A DNA stretch of 64,000 nucleotides from Hymenobacter latericoloratus. GTDB lineage: Bacteria > Bacteroidota > Bacteroidia > Cytophagales > Hymenobacteraceae. Below, in pieces: positions 61,754-64,000 of this stretch; position 1 is the stretch's first letter; the number at the start of each line of letters is the position of its first letter. Under the pieces are notes generated by a model. The model was given only the letters and a program-made list of their open reading frames with translations, did no database searches and was not told where the DNA came from. The stretch is taken from positions 1,054,001 to 1,118,000 of the forward strand of contig NZ_JACHNV010000002.1 in the NCBI RefSeq assembly GCF_014199535.1, given 5' to 3'. A program made the translations under genes and the position numbers.

Positions 61754-64000
61754 TTATTTGGCCTTGCCGGTTGCTTTTTTAGCGGTAGTGCTGGTTGCCT
61801 TTTTCGCCGCTGGCTTTTTAGCGGCGGGTTTTTTAGCGGCCGTTTTCTTAGCCGGGGTATCGGCCTTTTCAGCAGCTTCAGGTGCTGCCTTCTTCGCAAA
61901 GCGGCCCCCTTTGGCCGGCTTGTCGGGGGTAGCCTCCGCCAGCTCCAGGCAGCGCTCCAGGGTCAGGCCGGCCGGGTCCTCGCCCTTCGGAATCTTTACA
62001 TTCTTCTTGCCCGCCACAATGTAGGGCCCGAAGCGGCCATTCAGCACCTGCACGTCGGGGTTCTCGGGGAACTCCTTAATCAGGCGTTCGGCATCGGCTT
62101 TGCGCTTGGCCTCAATCAGGTCAATGGCTTCCTGGGCCGTGATGGTGTGCGGGTCCTGCTCCTTAGTTAAGGAGTAGAACTTGCTGTCGTGGCGGATATA
62201 AGGACCAAACCGGCCGAGGGCGGCAGTCATATCCTTGTCCTCAAACTGGCCCACAATGCGCGGCAGCTTGAACAGGTCCAGGGCCTCTTCCAGGGTGATG
62301 CTCTCAATAAACTGGCCCTTGCGCAGGCTGGCGTACACCGCCTTTTCTTCCGAGCCTTCCTTCGGCTCAATCTGTACGTAAGGCCCGAAACGACCCAGCC
62401 GCGCCGTGATTTTCTGCCCGGTTTCGGGGTGAGTCCCGATTTCACGGTTGCTGCCCAGGGTGCTGCGCTCAATGTCCTGGCCACGCTCCACAGTTTCATG
62501 GAAAGTGCCATAGAAACCAGCCAGCATATCGGTCCACTGCTCCTGCCCGTCGGCAATGCGGTCAAACTCGTCCTCCACCTTCGCCGTGAACTGATAATCA
62601 ACGATTACCGGGAAATGCTCCACCAGGAAGTCGTTAACTACCATGGCCGTGTCGGTAGGGAAAAGCTTGGCCTTATCGGCGCCGTAGGTTTCGGTTTTTA
62701 CCTCCGTTTTCACCTCGGCACCGTCCAGCGTCAGCACATGGAATTTACGCTCTTTGCCTTCGCGCGAGTCCTTTTCCACGTAGCCGCGCTTCTGAATGGT
62801 GCTGATGGTGGGTGCATAGGTGGAAGGACGGCCAATACCCATTTCTTCCAGCTTTTTCACCAGCGAGGCCTCGGTGTAGCGGGCGGGCGGCGTGGCGTAG
62901 CGCTCCGTGGCGCGCAGCTGCTGCAGGGGCAGCTCCTGGCCTACGCTCAGGGGCGGCAGCCCTCGCGAAAACGACGATTCGCCGTCTTGCTCTTCGTCAT
63001 CCTTGCTTTCGGCGTAAGCCTTCAGAAAACCTTCAAACGTGATGACCTCGCCGGTAGCGGTGAGAGTAGTGCCGGGCTGGGTGCTGATGCCAATGGTAGC
63101 CACCGTGCGCTCAATCACGGCGTCGGCCATTTGCGAGGCCAGGGCACGCTTCCGGATCAGGTCGTAGAGGCGCTGCTCCTGCGAATCGGAGCCCGCCTTT
63201 ACCAGCGCGAAGTCGGTGGGGCGGATGGCTTCGTGGGCTTCCTGGGCCGAGGCCGACTTGGTTTTGAACTGCCGGGTGTGGGCGTACTCCGCACCGTAGG
63301 CGGCCGTAATGGCTTCCTTGGCGGCGCCCAGCGCATCCTGCGACAGGTTCACGGAGTCTGTCCGCATGTAGCTGATCTTGCCCGCTTCGTACAGCTTCTG
63401 GGCCACGCTCATAGTCTGAGCCACCGAGAAGCCCAGCTTGCGCGAGGCTTCCTGCTGCAGGGTAGAGGTAGTAAAAGGCGGCGCCGGGCTGCGTTTACCG
63501 GGCTTCTTCTCCAGGTTCTCAATGCGGTAAGCTGCCCCCACGCACCGGGCGAGGAAGGCTTCGGCCTCTTCGCGGGTCTTAAAGCGGGTAGGAAGCTCGG
63601 CCTCCAACACGGCGCCCCGGCCCGCATCGAAGCGAGCTACTACGCGGTAGGCCGAGGACGTCTTGAACTGGCTGATTTCCCGTTCCCGCTCTACCACCAG
63701 CCGCACGGCCACCGACTGCACCCGCCCAGCCGACAGGCCAGTCTTTACTTTTTTCCAGAGCACCGGGCTCAGCTCGAAGCCCACGAGACGGTCGAGTACG
63801 CGGCGGGCCTGCTGGGCATTCACCAGGTTCAGGTCAATTTCCCGGGGCGTGGCAATGGCATTGAGAATAGCGTTCTTCGTGATTTCGCGGAACACAATGC
63901 GCCGCGTCTTCTCGTCGTTGAGGTTCAACGTTTCAGCCAGGTGCCAGGAAATGGCTTCGCCCTCACGGTCATCGTCACTGGCCAGCCAAACGGTTTCTGC
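61754..64000 (-). CDS. topA: DNA topoisomerase I (5' end outside the window)
   Basis: 749 residues are visible; the frame continues past the window edge. The first visible part is the Toprim end 'SDDDREGEAISWHL'. The catalytic Tyr region is 'KISYMRTDSVNLS', followed by 'GRPSTYAPTI' and the gate motifs. C-terminal repeats of 'GRFGPYV/I' (about every 70-80 residues) replace the usual zinc fingers, as in other Bacteroidota. The tail is a Lys/Ala-rich histone-H1-like stretch. It relaxes negative supercoils. Confidence 0.97.
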   Translation of the reverse strand, partial: AETVWLASDDDREGEAISWHLAETLNLNDEKTRRIVFREITKNAILNAIATPREIDLNLVNAQQARRVLDRLVGFELSPVLWKKVKTGLSAGRVQSVAVRLVVEREREISQFKTSSAYRVVARFDAGRGAVLEAELPTRFKTREEAEAFLARCVGAAYRIENLEKKPGKRSPAPPFTTSTLQQEASRKLGFSVAQTMSVAQKLYEAGKISYMRTDSVNLSQDALGAAKEAITAAYGAEYAHTRQFKTKSASAQEAHEAIRPTDFALVKAGSDSQEQRLYDLIRKRALASQMADAVIERTVATIGISTQPGTTLTATGEVITFEGFLKAYAESKDDEEQDGESSFSRGLPPLSVGQELPLQQLRATERYATPPARYTEASLVKKLEEMGIGRPSTYAPTISTIQKRGYVEKDSREGKERKFHVLTLDGAEVKTEVKTETYGADKAKLFPTDTAMVVNDFLVEHFPVIVDYQFTAKVEDEFDRIADGQEQWTDMLAGFYGTFHETVERGQDIERSTLGSNREIGTHPETGQKITARLGRFGPYVQIEPKEGSEEKAVYASLRKGQFIESITLEEALDLFKLPRIVGQFEDKDMTAALGRFGPYIRHDSKFYSLTKEQDPHTITAQEAIDLIEAKRKADAERLIKEFPENPDVQVLNGRFGPYIVAGKKNVKIPKGEDPAGLTLERCLELAEATPDKPAKGGRFAKKAAPEAAEKADTPAKKTAAKKPAAKKPAAKKATSTTAKKATGKAK

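Overview
The window looks like part of the chromosome of a GC-rich, aerobic to microaerophilic Bacteroidota, most like Hymenobacter or a relative in the Cytophagales. The pointers are a cbb3 oxidase locus with fused ccoN-ccoO, a type IX secretion (gliding-motility) C-terminal domain, TonB-type outer-membrane beta-barrel receptors with carboxypeptidase-like N-terminal domains, and promoter elements of the TTTG / TAnnTTTG kind. The genus is inferred from gene content, not from a search.

Layout. 1-6970 (minus): ccoG (partial), ccoP, a small membrane ORF, ccoQ, ccoNO, ccoS and ccoI, i.e. the high-affinity cbb3 cytochrome oxidase and its copper ATPase. 7113-12604: accessory genes for low oxygen or stress (membrane protein, truncated haemoglobin, cupin, a response regulator that ends in a Crp/Fnr DNA-binding domain, its PAS histidine kinase, a thioredoxin-like protein and a universal stress protein). 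TGA-N6-TCA palindromes lie in front of most of these units. 12661-18473: a T9SS-type secreted protein, hutH, hisS and a STAS-like protein. 18634-29244: a DUF2459 protein, small secreted proteins, two paralogous TonB-type receptors with a Tn3 transposase relic between them, and an ECF sigma factor with a zinc-type anti-sigma factor and two membrane or secreted proteins. 30055-41687: a MacA/TolC/MacB-like export system with an embedded serine hydrolase and an ECF sigma factor, followed by an NtrC-like activator and its kinase. Two sigma-54-like promoter regions with the same enhancer palindrome at the same distance precede the two transcription units. 41837-46799: a MORN-repeat protein, a thiolase and a BatB/BatC pair. 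46953-47408: a tRNA cluster Ser-Pro-Arg. 47572-64000: a GH16 protein, gyrB, RidA, ppk1, ppx, a GxxExxY nuclease-like gene bounded by 44-bp perfect inverted repeats, a large metallophosphatase/beta-barrel fusion, a YdjM-like membrane hydrolase, a sirtuin, a DUF4846 protein and topA (partial).

The points most worth following are: the paired enhancer/sigma-54 control regions of the export operons; the inverted-repeat-bounded nuclease element lodged between ppx and its upstream neighbour; the putative oxygen regulon operators; several families of intergenic hairpin repeats; and the Tn3 relic. No rRNA, CRISPR array or intact insertion sequence was seen.
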